Below the pieces are notes generated by a model, which was not told where the DNA came from, searched no databases, and was given only the letters and a program-made list of their open reading frames with translations. Positions 21,263 to 32,160 of a DNA stretch of 64,000 nt are shown in pieces (positions within the stretch are counted from its first letter, which is position 1; every line of letters begins with the position of its first letter). The stretch comes from Microvelia longipes. Lineage: Eukaryota; Arthropoda; Insecta; Hemiptera; Veliidae. A program made the translations under genes and the position numbers. The stretch is taken from assembly GCA_018340805.1 (NCBI GenBank), contig JACMZG010001911.1:34966946-35030945 (forward strand), given 5' to 3'.

Positions 21263-24200
21263 AAAAGGTAAAAACTGTAGACATTCATTCAATAAACCAA
21301 GCGGTAAATTACTGGACTAATTAGTTGAAGTATACACAACTTACGAGCCAACTAACTTAAAACTATTGGTAAATGAACGGGTTTCTAAATAGAAAATTAC
21401 GCTTTTATGATCATACTGAAAAACTCATACGTTTAGGTTTTCAGCCTTTAAACGAAAAGCTGTTGAGTTTTCCCTCATCAAAAATCCAATCCCTTGATAG
21501 ATTTTTTTTATTTTTTTCTTGCTCAGTTATTTCCAAGCAAAAGGGAATGAAAGCGATATCGTATGGTATTGGTGTTGGCTAAAAAAATTGTGAAGTTGAA
21601 CTTATTGAAGGCAGAACGGAAAGAAAGGGTGTGAGTGCAGATGAGGTTTTCTTTGAAGGGGTCCGAAGGGTGTGGTTGCAAGGGTAATGAGAGTCAGGTG
21701 GTATTCACTGGGTCCGGCCGGGGAGAAAATTGGCTTCCGAATAGAACCTGACCTGACGTTGGACTTCATTTCCTTGGAGGACTCTTGACTAGTCTTGATC
21801 TCGATCCTGTATAACCCCTTATGAAACACCTTATCTAAAACTCTCAACTTCTATTCCAGACAAACCGAATTCCAAAAACACATCTTCTCTTTCCATCAAG
21901 AGTATTATCGCGCCTTTCCATAACAGAAACCGAACTAAGCTTGGATCCTTTTAACAATCTAGTACACCGAAGAATTTTTATTGTTTGCTTCAGAAGTGTT
22001 TTGACCGTGAGATGCCTAACATCTATAGAATCTATGAGTTTTGATTATACAAAATGCGGTTTTCGTGTACAAGAGAGAACTGAAGAGACCGCAATATACT
22101 CGATGATCATTTACTTAAACGTAAAGATTCGCCAGCTTTAGTATGAAAATAATTTAATAGTATATCCGAGGAGTTTATGATCTATATAGATATTTTATGG
22201 AGCAGCACAAGTGGACAAGATCTTGTACATATGTATATTTTTACAAACTTTTCATAAATCAATCTTTACACTTCAACAAGCATAGCAACTTATTGAAATG
22301 CAAATTCTGCTTGTTTTTTAAGCTGGTCAACTTGCTTATATTTGTTTTTAGGTTTGTTGTGTTAAAAGAACTAATTATTTTAAAGACCGCAAAAAATGAA
22401 GAAAGAAGAAAAACCTACAAAAAAGGAAAATCTCAAATGATAATACTTCCATAGAGAGTTTTCTGTTCAAAAATGTTGTAAATTTACGAATGACTTGGAT
22501 ACTAAAATAAAGAACGGCTTTATCAAATTATGCTCTGACATTGTTTCTCGTTTTTAATTCACACGCTTATACTATTATATTTTTTATCACGGTTTCAATT
22601 TTTTCTAAAATGTAAAAAAAATAATTTTATATAAATTTTTTACGTAGATGTGACGTGAGGATCGATCCCTAGGCTGGAGAGAAAACCTACTCCTTCCCTA
22701 GCGGGACTAATTCGAAATATGAACAATAAATTTCAGCTTTGTTAGTAATCAAGGGGTTTTCCTGATTTATACGACTTAGTACGATGATTTATGAATATAA
22801 TATTCCTTCTTGGATGGGTTTTCTGGGTAGAGGTTAAGAGGAGGAAAAGGCACCGCCGAGCCATCAAAACTGAAATTTATTTGTGACAGTGTCTGGAGGG
22901 GTAAATTGAAACTCTGGTTGCGAGAAGAAAACTGGGGGTAGGGGGTGGGATTAGGAGCTGCGTCAGCCCCTCTTTGCTATAAAATTATTAGATTATGTTG
23001 GATACCCCCGCCTCTTTCTTCCTTTTGCTCTTAATACTTATCGTCACTAAAACTACCGCATGCCACCGTTCTCTAGAAAGTTGACGACCGTACACTCTAA
23101 TACTAATTTTCAACTCTGCTGCAGACCTTTTTAACCCTTTTCTTTCATATTATGATCCCTTGTTTTATAACTACCTATTAAACATATATTCTTATAAAAT
23201 AAGTTAATATAAAGTAGATCAAGTGAATAGCTGACTAAACACATCGTAGCATATTTTCAATTTGCTCTTACTCCTAAAGTCTTGCATAAGGGATCCTGTT
23301 TTAAATATTTTTAAAATTTCAAGATATAAGATCATCCATCACAACCATTTCTCACCAACCTCGAACCGATTTTTATCTTTAAAGGTGTTCTGTCACTTAC
23401 AGAAAACATCCCATAAGTATATTCACTAAAAGTAAATATACCATATCCGAAATTTTCAAATATACTTATTTTCAGAATCGACTTTGGATTATCAAGATTA
23501 TGTTAAGAGCTAAAATTAATAAAAGCTATTATAAGAGCTAAGATAAGATTATGATCTTATCTTAGCTCTCGGATGAAACCGTTTTTAAGTGAATAAAATA
23601 AATAAATCCTAAATAATGTATTATTTGACAAATCTACGTCTAGATCTACATGTACGTAAAGGTAAACCCGTTTTTTTCGACCTGGGTATGAATAATTGAG
23701 TATAGACTCCTAATATTTAATAATTTCATTCTAATTGAACCAGTAGAACTGCTCGATGTCCCTTAATTATTCTGATCAAGTATTATCCTCATGAGCAAAA
23801 AGTAATTGACATAAAGAGGTATAAATGTCAGATATTGTTAACTATATGTATATGAGGTAGCAGTGTGACTTGCACTATAGTTTGTTGAAGTATTGCAACA
23901 GAGTGCATCATGACCATGTTGATTCCCCTAACTTAATTCAGTTTAGTTCTCTATTTGCTTGCATAATTTCTAATTGATATCATCTGATATCAATTTTCAT
24001 GGTTAATATATGTTAGTATGGTGGTTTCAAGAAACCATTTTACTTTTGCCAATAAAAAAAGTATTGGAACCTTACTTAAAAAATAAATGGAACCTTTATT
24101 TAAAAGACGATAATGATCAGAATTATATTTCAATAAAACTTGCAACTGCCGTTGGAAAAGTAAGCAAAGTACAGAAGTATGAATAAAGTTAAACTCGAAA

Positions 24201-25360
24201 CTTCCTTCTTTAGCTGACATTCATTAACTTGTATATCTAGTTTATTAAAATTTCCTTGAGTTTCCACAAACCGTGTAACATAAAATAAGCCTTTATCCAA
24301 GTTCTCTCGAGACCTATAAGGAACACCCTATTTCCTCCTTTTTTACTTATTGTATCTAAAGGTAATTTTTTAAAGAAAAATTTTACTCTTACTTACCCCT
24401 TTTAGAGAAATTTTTAATCTTTAAATATTATCTTTTACTTCTTTTAAAGTAAGAAATACGCTTGGTATATCTGGGAAGTCATTAGGTTTTGTCCCGGTCT
24501 ATTAAACTTTTTATTACAGAAAACTTAAAACCCATTGAGAAATCTTTATGCCTCACTCGGCTGTTTTTTAACATCACAAATTAATGATAATAAACAAAAG
24601 ACTTCTGTTTTTTATTTAACTTTTGTAAATATAAAATTTGATCTTTAAAATATAAGTTTCAAACCCATGCCATGCTTTGTTTTCAAACTATTGATGTTAA
24701 TTAAGAGTTTTAACAATCAAGAGACCTTAAAAACTAAACTTTGTTGTAGAAATATGGCAAAACATTATACGGCAGAAATAAAAGTGATAAATTGATTACA
24801 ATATCATAAAATTAGAAATAACCATAAGTTATTATGTATTTTACTTCGATATTCGCCTCCAGACTAGCCCCCTCAAGTCTACCTCCTTAGATCTCTTTAG
24901 AAAGTAATGTAGCTTTTTTATTGTCTTAAATTTCGATGCATTTGAAGTGTTAAAAGCGGGGATAACTTAATATATTCTAAAAAAAATGAAAACACGATTA
25001 AATAAATAAAAATCCATTCATTCAGACAATAATTTAACAATGAAACGTACATTGTTTTCATAAACATACATAATACTTATAAGTAATAGCTAAAATTTTA
25101 AAAGTTGTGTCCAATCCTCCTCCAGCGAAGGAACACTGTTGATTCAAAAGAAAATAATAGAGCTATATGCAAAGTGAGCTCAAAAATCGTGCAAACCTTT
25201 GTTTAAGAAATTAGAGATTTTAAACATTACCTGCTTTGTATGTTTTGGAAAATTAAGAATTTGTTAAAAAATCTAGCAATGTACCAAAAAGTTGGAGATA
25301 GTCATAACTTGTACTAGAAATAAACATTTTTAAAAATTAACAAACATAGAACTAATTTTT
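21263..25360. other. Long non-coding stretch, one perfect hairpin
   Basis: 21600-21850 is less AT-rich than its surroundings but its frames match nothing I know. 22800-23000 is also GC-richer. The hairpin at 23534-23569 is listed separately. No gene recognised. Confidence 0.4.
23534..23569. repeat. Perfect hairpin, 16-bp arms
   Basis: Arms AGAGCTAAGATAAGAT and ATCTTATCTTAGCTCT around TATG. The flanking sequence to the left repeats parts of the arm (AAGAGCTAAAATTAATA, TATTATAAGAGCTAAG). Confidence 0.9.
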
Positions 25361-25364
25361 ATAA

Positions 25365-25743
25365 AAGAGCAGTCATTATAATGGCATAATGTTTTATAAT
25401 AAGTTACCTGATTACATTAAAAAAGAGAGTGATTTTGATGTGTTTGTAAAACAATGTAAAGATTTGTTACTGTCTAGTCCGTTGTATAGAATTAGCGATT
25501 TTATGAAATTATTTTAGTTATTCATGTGGTATGTTAAGTTATTGTGTTTATTTTTATTTATTTATTTACGAATGTGTGTAAGGATTATAAATGAAAACGA
25601 ATGCAAATGTTTCATTTTATTATTGTCAAGTATTATTAGAAGGTCCAATTTATAAGAAATATTAAATGTCATGACGTATTTACAATGTATGATTAATTGT
25701 ACTTAATGTAAATAAATAAAATCTTTATCTTTATCTTATCTTA
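25365..25743 (+). mobile_element. LINE 3' end with (CTTTAT)n tail
   Basis: The frame 25365-25517 encodes the last residues of a LINE reverse-transcriptase protein: SHYNGIMFYNKLPDYIK, then a segment ending LLLSSPLYRISDF and a stop. The layout YNxLPxxIK...F...FLL...Y is common at the C-terminus of CR1/Jockey-like ORF2 proteins. About 200 bp of 3' untranslated sequence follow, ending in AATAAAATCTTTATCTTTAT, a short hexamer tail rather than poly(A). A classic 5'-truncated insertion, and less decayed than the LINE at 17.5 kb. Confidence 0.72.
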
Positions 25744-27968
25744 ATGAACCTTTAAATGGCAAATTAGGTTGGTACACATTTATTGAGTAATTATTTCAAT
25801 AAAAAACAAGACTCTAAAAAAACTCTTTTTTGAAATAATAATTTAAAAAGACAGGTATTCTTTCCTACTTTCTGCTTTGGTAGATTTTAATGTCTCACAA
25901 TTTTTCCTCTCATAAAGAAGGGTTTCTAGGACTTAAATAACGACTATGCAAAACTAATAGCTGATTCTAATGCATTACTTACCTCCTAATTTGTCTCACA
26001 CAATTTTTTTAATCAAATATTGATGACGTACTTCATGTTTGTTTTCTAAACAAAAACTTTCTAAAGTTGGTTGTTCACTTTTGAAAATTAAAATAGTCAT
26101 GTTTCTCGTTTTTACAACAATAAAAAATGAACATTATAAAGGTTCTGCGTGGTTCCTTTTGATGAATGTAGTTTGAAGTAATCATGGCTAATGTTACGGA
26201 GATGTTATGGAGCAGTTTGTTACAATTTTATTTCTTATTTAGCAGAAAAAATGAATATTTATTAGAACCATTGTTCTGCAGTGAAGAATATTTTTTATAA
26301 CATAGCTAGTAATATAAAAGCAGACAGATTCTGTCCTTGTGCAAATCATCACAATAGTTTTATAGTTCCAAAACTAAATCCCTCGAAAAGATTATTCTGA
26401 TTATTTAAAAAAAGTTTTGAGAAATGTCTTTTTTTTAGTTAAAACTAAATTTGTTTCACTGTGTTTTAAAGTTGAGATTTGGATAATAAAGGGTCCCTTT
26501 ACTTGAGTGAGTTTTTTGTTTTGATATTAATGGCTGTGTAGTTGGCACTTGAAGGAAAAGGATAAGAGGTGTAATGTGTCGCCAGTACTTATTCATTCTC
26601 CCACTGCTACAGATTATTGGCACTCATTCCCGAATCCAAGTAGTTCTTACCGAAAAAATGTCCAACAACACATTCATTATTTTTTCCTCCGTAGATTTCT
26701 CTAAGGGAGTGTATCGCAGTGTAAAAAAGAGAAAAAAATTCGCGGTCGTAAACATTTCACGGCCGTTTTGAAATATTTATTCAAACTAACGAGTAAAGTT
26801 TTTCGCTGGTTTTGTGAGTCCCCGGGATACCGAACCTGAATAACAAATGAGTCGAGTGGAGGGGGTTTTTTAGAAAAAGGGGCTAAAGTCTCAGACTGGG
26901 CTGTAAATTAATGTATCTGTATAAAAAGAGTTGGTGAGGGTCGGTGGCGTAGGGCCAGAACACGTCAGTCATAACTCACTAAAGGGCCCCCACGGTATAC
27001 CGTGACATCACTAAATATCCAACTAACCCCCTCAGTTCCATCCCTTGGTTCTTCTCACCCATAATGCCCTTCCAGTTGTTGTTCTACCAACTTAGTTCCC
27101 TCCTGCCCCTTAATGTTTTTTATTTCGGAAGCTTTTGCTCCTCCGGAGAGTTTTTTTTGAAATGGTTACTGGTTTTTCTCCCTAGTTTTTCGTCTCTCTT
27201 TTTTGAAATAATAATTCAAAAAGAAAAGGAAACGAAATATTAAAATGTATTATTTTGTTTTAAAAACACATATACAATAAATTTATAACTGTTATTTTGA
27301 GAAAAATAAAAAAGAAAATTGTTTGACTAGAAAGTTTTTTTGCTTTAAAAATCTCAAACTTGACTATTAAGACAAAAAGTTTTGAGATTACGAACAATAA
27401 AATATGAAAAGAAAAACAGAGAGAAGCCAAATAAAGGAGTTGAAAGATACTCCAACATTATGTTTAACATTTTATGCACCACGACTCAATCTTAAATATC
27501 TTGTAGGATACATGACCTCCTCCATACGCTATTTTTCATCATACTATCTACGTCTTTATTAACGTTGTTGCTATAAATATAAAGCAACATGGATTGAAAA
27601 TAAGGATTCTACATATAAACAGAGGCGAATCCAAAAATGTATTTTATAAGGGGTTGAAAATTTATTTTGATATTAATTTTATGAACCACATTAAAATTAT
27701 TTATTCAGGATTAATTTTTATGAAATATTAATGTAACAAGAAATATACTACGCTAAAGTCTTAATATATCATTGATAACTTGAGATAACATTATGTTCCT
27801 CTTTGCTGTATTGGCTGACGTCCTGAATCCACTCTGCTCTTTAGTCAAAGTTGCAAGAAGAGTAAAAAGTTAAGCTTTTACCAGAGACGAGCGCTCCCAG
27901 ATGTAGCATTGCATTTTGCTTGTTACATTGCCTAGCCTAGGTGTCTCTCGCACAATGTATATTGTGTA
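25744..27968. other. Non-coding, with a recurrent 28-bp palindrome
   Basis: CTTTTTTGAAATAATAATT followed by (C/T)AAAAAG occurs near 25824-25850 and again at 27198-27224. 26800-27130 is GC-richer and includes TCCCCGGGATACCGAACC, weakly like the 5S-family end motif. The BEL array starts at 27969. Confidence 0.4.
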
Positions 27969-28195
27969 TGTCGGCGTGGCCGTGAATTTTTACTTATTTG
28001 TTAATTTTATTTTTATTGTTTAATAATTTGTCAATAATTTGTCATACATTATTGTCATCTTGAAAATACTAGAAACCCAAATAAATTTCTTTACGTTATG
28101 GTAAATAGAGTGTTAAATAGATTACTGTAGCAGTAAAGAAGTGATAGCATCTCGCTGCCCTGTGAAACGGCAGCGATAGTAAAGAAATTTATTCA
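27969..28195 (+). repeat. BEL/Pao 5' LTR
   Basis: Starts TGTCGGCGTGGCCG. The identical start recurs at 39919 directly after a polypurine tract. It contains AATAAA near 28080 and a hairpin (TCGCTGCC / GGCAGCGA, 28152-28176). The end at 28195 (TTATTCA) is the best TG...CA candidate but is not proven: both LTRs in this window run on into gag, so no solo or terminal LTR fixes the border. No convincing tRNA primer-binding site starting TGG follows. Confidence 0.75.
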
Positions 28196-28231
28196 CTGAT
28201 TCCCTAGAATTTTGAATCAAGATCAAGAGGC

Positions 28232-29062
28232 ATGTCTGTAAGATCCTTCAAGAGTGGAAGGAAGAGTGGTAAGGATTATCACGAGGAATCGGCAAACGAC
28301 GCCAACTCAGAGAAAGGTATACCCGTAGAATTAGATAAGCAGTTGCGAGATCTCCGTGCTTCTACCAGAGAGCTTAAGATGAAGCAAGCGGAGGTTGTCC
28401 AACTGCTTAAAAGGGTAGATAAGATGGGCGGCTCGTTCGATTCTTATGCTGTTATATTGAATACCATATTAGAGGAATTAGATGTTGGTATTTGGGAAAT
28501 ATCTCCCGTAGTTGACTCTATGTTGTTAGAGTACGATTCAGAGCCTCAATTGTTAGATGCCCAAACTTACCTTATGGGCCTTAAATCATTCATTGTTACT
28601 CATAAAAAAATAATTACTGAGAAGGTTATCGAGGAATTAAAAAGCAGTAACTCTATTAAAGCACCATCCATAGTAGGCGCAAGGTCCCAGAGGTCTAATT
28701 CTAGAATAAGCAGCACTACCTCGAAAGCGAGTGCTGAAATACTTATAGCTAAAATAGAAACAAGTTCTCGAGACAATGCGCTCAAACTTAAACAAATAGA
28801 TTTAGAGCAAAAAAAGTTAGAATTACGTCGTCAGGAGTTAGAGTTAGAGGGAGAGATTTCAAAAAATAAATTAATAGAAGAAGCTCTGGAAGACGAGAAT
28901 TTAGGTCGAGCGGAACTTGAGGAAGTCTTAAGTACAGCGAAGTTGTTTGATAAAAATTTAGAGTCACTAGTAACTCGTACTAACGCAAAACAAGATTCCG
29001 GTTCCGTTCGTAACCTGAACACTCCTCTACCAGTAACCCTGATTCTTCATACAAAACCTTAG
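28232..29062 (+). CDS. gag: BEL Gag, N-terminal region
   Basis: A 276-codon frame starting MSVRSFKSGRKSG just after the LTR leader. The first half has a DKQLRDLRASTRELKMKQ helix; residues 185-235 are strongly charged and heptad-like (LKLKQIDLEQKKLELRRQ), a likely coiled coil. Gag forms the particle and binds element RNA. A one-base deletion near 29037 (ACCCTG where other copies have ACCCCTG) ends the frame early; the true frame goes on at about 29064-29194. The ATG is preferred because it is the first after the LTR and is shared with copy D at 40182. Confidence 0.85.
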   Translation: MSVRSFKSGRKSGKDYHEESANDANSEKGIPVELDKQLRDLRASTRELKMKQAEVVQLLKRVDKMGGSFDSYAVILNTILEELDVGIWEISPVVDSMLLEYDSEPQLLDAQTYLMGLKSFIVTHKKIITEKVIEELKSSNSIKAPSIVGARSQRSNSRISSTTSKASAEILIAKIETSSRDNALKLKQIDLEQKKLELRRQELELEGEISKNKLIEEALEDENLGRAELEEVLSTAKLFDKNLESLVTRTNAKQDSGSVRNLNTPLPVTLILHTKP

Positions 29063-29194
29063 ATAAATGTAGATAATGCGAATTGTGTGAAGCCTGATGA
29101 TGTGCCTAAAAAATATGGAACCCATACCCCACCTATTTATCCCAACCAACTCTTAGAACTGCAACCTGGGACAGATGGGATAGCACAGTCCAAA

Positions 29195-29660
29195 CAAAGA
29201 ATACCGTATGACAAGGCATCTTTTTGGGGCAGCCTCGTCGCCGGGATGTGCGAATTACGCGCTTCGTCGAACAGCAAAAGACTGGGGACATTTAGTTACC
29301 TGTGAAGCTGCTCGATTATTTTTGACAATTTTTACGTTGATGATGAATCGGATCTACCCCTACGGTGGTTTCTGCCGTTAATTTAATCAAGCAAGTACAA
29401 AAGTTATGCTCTCAGGGAGGATTCCGTTTTCACAAAATTATATCGAATCATCCTGAGGTTATAGAAGCTATACCTTTAGAAGATCGAGCAACCGGGATTC
29501 AAGAATTAAAAGTTTTAGACAAATTACCGGTGGAAAGAGCTCTAGGTGTATCTTGGTGTCTTGAGGCAGATGTATTTACGTTTAGAATCGTCATAGTGAC
29601 AAACCATTTACAAGAAGGGGCATCTTGTCAACCATATGTTCAATTTATGATCCGTTAGGA
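29195..29660 (+). pseudogene. pol: BEL reverse transcriptase fragment, copy A
   Basis: Starts abruptly within the palm (EYRMTRHLFG, seen as codons in a shifted frame) and continues past the FDNFYVDD region, where one base is lost (near 29312 and 29346), to KVLDKLPVERALGVSWC. The frame 29365-29658 covers the connection after the catalytic box. Matches copy B 34470-34930. Broken by at least three indels. Confidence 0.85.
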
Positions 29661-29833
29661 TTCTTATCACTGTAGTAATAGTTGGGAAATTTATTTTACA
29701 AGACCTTTGTCGGCTAAGCAGAATTCTGGAACAAGCCAAAACTGGGACGAAGAATACCTGTACAGGAAAAATACAAATGGGAAAATGGATACGGGAAGTT
29801 TGTCAATTAGTCAGAACCCTATAGAGATAGCAC

Positions 29834-30361
29834 GTGTATAAAGCCAGAGAATGCGCAAAACATAGAGACATTCAATTGCACTGTTTCTCTGACGCGTCTG
29901 AACTAGGATATGGATACGTGAGCTACCTGAGGTTTGTCTATGATGGTGGAAAAATTCATTGTGGAATAGTGTTCGGTAAGGCTAGGGTTAAACCGTTAAA
30001 AGAGATAACTATACCTCGACTTGAGTTGACGGCAGCCGTGTCTATGGCTTGTATGGCAGCAACGCTTACAAAAGAATTGGGTTATAATATTCTGAAAAGG
30101 TATATGTGGACGGATAGTAAGGTTGTCTTAGGATATATAAATAATGAAACTAGACGTTTTCACACTTTTGTAGCGAATAGGGTACAAATTTTGCGTGATT
30201 GTTCAGAGCCACAGGAATGGCAATACGTGTCATCTAAAGAGAACCCTGCTGATTTTGCTTCTAGAGGCACCTCAGTTTTAGACCTGAAGAGCTCATGTTG
30301 GTTTAGAGGACCAACATTTCTTTGGGAAGAGTCTAAGTCTTGGGTTGAACACCAAAAATAG
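29834..30361 (+). pseudogene. pol: BEL RNase H fragment, copy A
   Basis: Contains HCFSDASELGYGYVSY (first Asp), IPRLELTAAVS (Glu), MWTDSKVVLGY (second Asp) and SSKENPADFASRG (last Asp region), the full RNase H acidic set of BEL/Pao Pol. This domain removes element RNA from the RNA/DNA hybrid. The frame is bounded by indels at both sides (near 29832 and 30359) relative to copy B 35155-35640. Confidence 0.88.
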
Positions 30362-30520
30362 AAGTTAATTCGGAAATCCTGAAATTAGGAAGAGCAAGGT
30401 AATTTTCACGTAAGAAAAGTTGTAAGTTCTAGTAAAAATAACTTTCTTGAAAAGAAAATCGATAAGTTTAGTAATTGGACCAAATTAAAGCGACACGTAG
30501 CCATTATTCGTAGACTAATT

Positions 30521-31032
30521 TTGATTTTACAGGTACGTTTGAGGGGGGAAGACTGTACGCGGTACAGTTTAACTAATAAACCTTTATCGATTTCGGAATT
30601 AAGCTTAGCTGAGAGTCATATTATAAAAATGTATCAAAATAAGTACTTTCAGTTAGATTTGGAGGTCCTTAAATCAAGGGATGGGAGGAAAAGAACCAGT
30701 ATTTCACCCCTTGATCCTTTTATAGACCCTCTAGGAATATTAAGAGTGGGGGTAGAATTAAACATTCCAGCCTCCAGGATCGAAAGGCACCCCGTTATCA
30801 TTCCTAGAAAGTCACACCTCGCTACTCTTTAATTTGGCACTATCATCAGGCCGTACACCATCAGGGTCGTGGCATTACAGCTAACGAAATTAGAAGCAGG
30901 GGTTATTGGATTATTGGGGTAGTTCAGCGATTGCTAATTTTATCGGGCGATGCGTGTCGTGTTAAACGTTTACGGGTCCGTTCATCAGAAAATGAATGAT
31001 CTACCGACTGATCGTGTCACACCAGCTTCCAC
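30521..31032 (+). pseudogene. pol: BEL integrase N-terminal fragment, copy A
   Basis: Covers the linker (LSISELSLAESHIIKM...), the HPVIIPRKSHLATL segment and, after a frameshift, the zinc-binding region, up to [11 protein letters not shown] where the assembly gap begins. The catalytic core is lost in the gap. Confidence 0.85.
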
Positions 31033-31974
31033 NNNNNNNNNNNNNNNNNNNNNNNNNNNNNNNNNNNNNNNNNNNNNNNNNNNNNNNNNNNNNNNNNNNN
31101 NNNNNNNNNNNNNNNNNNNNNNNNNNNNNNNNNNNNNNNNNNNNNNNNNNNNNNNNNNNNNNNNNNNNNNNNNNNNNNNNNNNNNNNNNNNNNNNNNNNN
31201 NNNNNNNNNNNNNNNNNNNNNNNNNNNNNNNNNNNNNNNNNNNNNNNNNNNNNNNNNNNNNNNNNNNNNNNNNNNNNNNNNNNNNNNNNNNNNNNNNNNN
31301 NNNNNNNNNNNNNNNNNNNNNNNNNNNNNNNNNNNNNNNNNNNNNNNNNNNNNNNNNNNNNNNNNNNNNNNNNNNNNNNNNNNNNNNNNNNNNNNNNNNN
31401 NNNNNNNNNNNNNNNNNNNNNNNNNNNNNNNNNNNNNNNNNNNNNNNNNNNNNNNNNNNNNNNNNNNNNNNNNNNNNNNNNNNNNNNNNNNNNNNNNNNN
31501 NNNNNNNNNNNNNNNNNNNNNNNNNNNNNNNNNNNNNNNNNNNNNNNNNNNNNNNNNNNNNNNNNNNNNNNNNNNNNNNNNNNNNNNNNNNNNNNNNNNN
31601 NNNNNNNNNNNNNNNNNNNNNNNNNNNNNNNNNNNNNNNNNNNNNNNNNNNNNNNNNNNNNNNNNNNNNNNNNNNNNNNNNNNNNNNNNNNNNNNNNNNN
31701 NNNNNNNNNNNNNNNNNNNNNNNNNNNNNNNNNNNNNNNNNNNNNNNNNNNNNNNNNNNNNNNNNNNNNNNNNNNNNNNNNNNNNNNNNNNNNNNNNNNN
31801 NNNNNNNNNNNNNNNNNNNNNNNNNNNNNNNNNNNNNNNNNNNNNNNNNNNNNNNNNNNNNNNNNNNNNNNNNNNNNNNNNNNNNNNNNNNNNNNNNNNN
31901 NNNNNNNNNNNNNNNNNNNNNNNNNNNNNNNNNNNNNNNNNNNNNNNNNNNNNNNNNNNNNNNNNNNNNNNNNN
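31033..31974. other. Assembly gap (942 N)
   Basis: All bases are N. The left edge is in integrase (copy A); the right edge is in gag (copy B). A complete junction would need the end of integrase, an LTR and the start of gag, about 2.2 kb judging by 38950-40870, so the N count is smaller than the expected missing sequence. Confidence 1.
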
Positions 31975-31992
31975 GTCTTAAGTACAGCGAAG

Positions 31993-32160
31993 TTGTTTGA
32001 TAAAAATTTAGAGTCACTAGTAACTCGTACTAACGCAAAACAAGATTCCGGTTCCGTTCGTAACCTGAACACTCCTCTACCAGTAACCCCTGATTCTTCA
32101 TACAAAACCTTAGATAATGTAGATAATGCGAATTGTGTGAAGCCTGATGATGTGCCTAAA
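31993..32160 (+). pseudogene. gag: BEL gag segment before the frameshift, copy B
   Basis: Encodes the gag stretch FDKNLESLVTRTNAKQ to KPDDVPK. A missing A in the run after GATGTGCCT (about 32157-32162) and a missing C near 32181 (CCACTATTT versus CCACCTATTT) shift the frame into the long downstream ORF. Confidence 0.8.

Larger units (their letters stand above)
27969..31032 (+). mobile_element. BEL/Pao copy A, internally deleted and cut by the gap
   Basis: LTR, gag N-terminal half, then a direct jump at about 29194 from gag (GIAQSK) into the reverse transcriptase (the EYRMTRHLFG segment), skipping roughly the 2.2 kb of gag, protease and early reverse transcriptase that copy B keeps. Reverse transcriptase, RNase H and the start of integrase follow with several one-base indels. 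The copy is interrupted by N bases at 31033. It is otherwise almost identical to copies B and C, so the deletion is recent or an assembly product. Confidence 0.9.

Noticed and set aside
28196..28231. tRNA primer-binding site after the BEL LTR
   Set aside because: No stretch starting TGG that I can match to a tRNA 3' end; the LTR border is too uncertain to place it.
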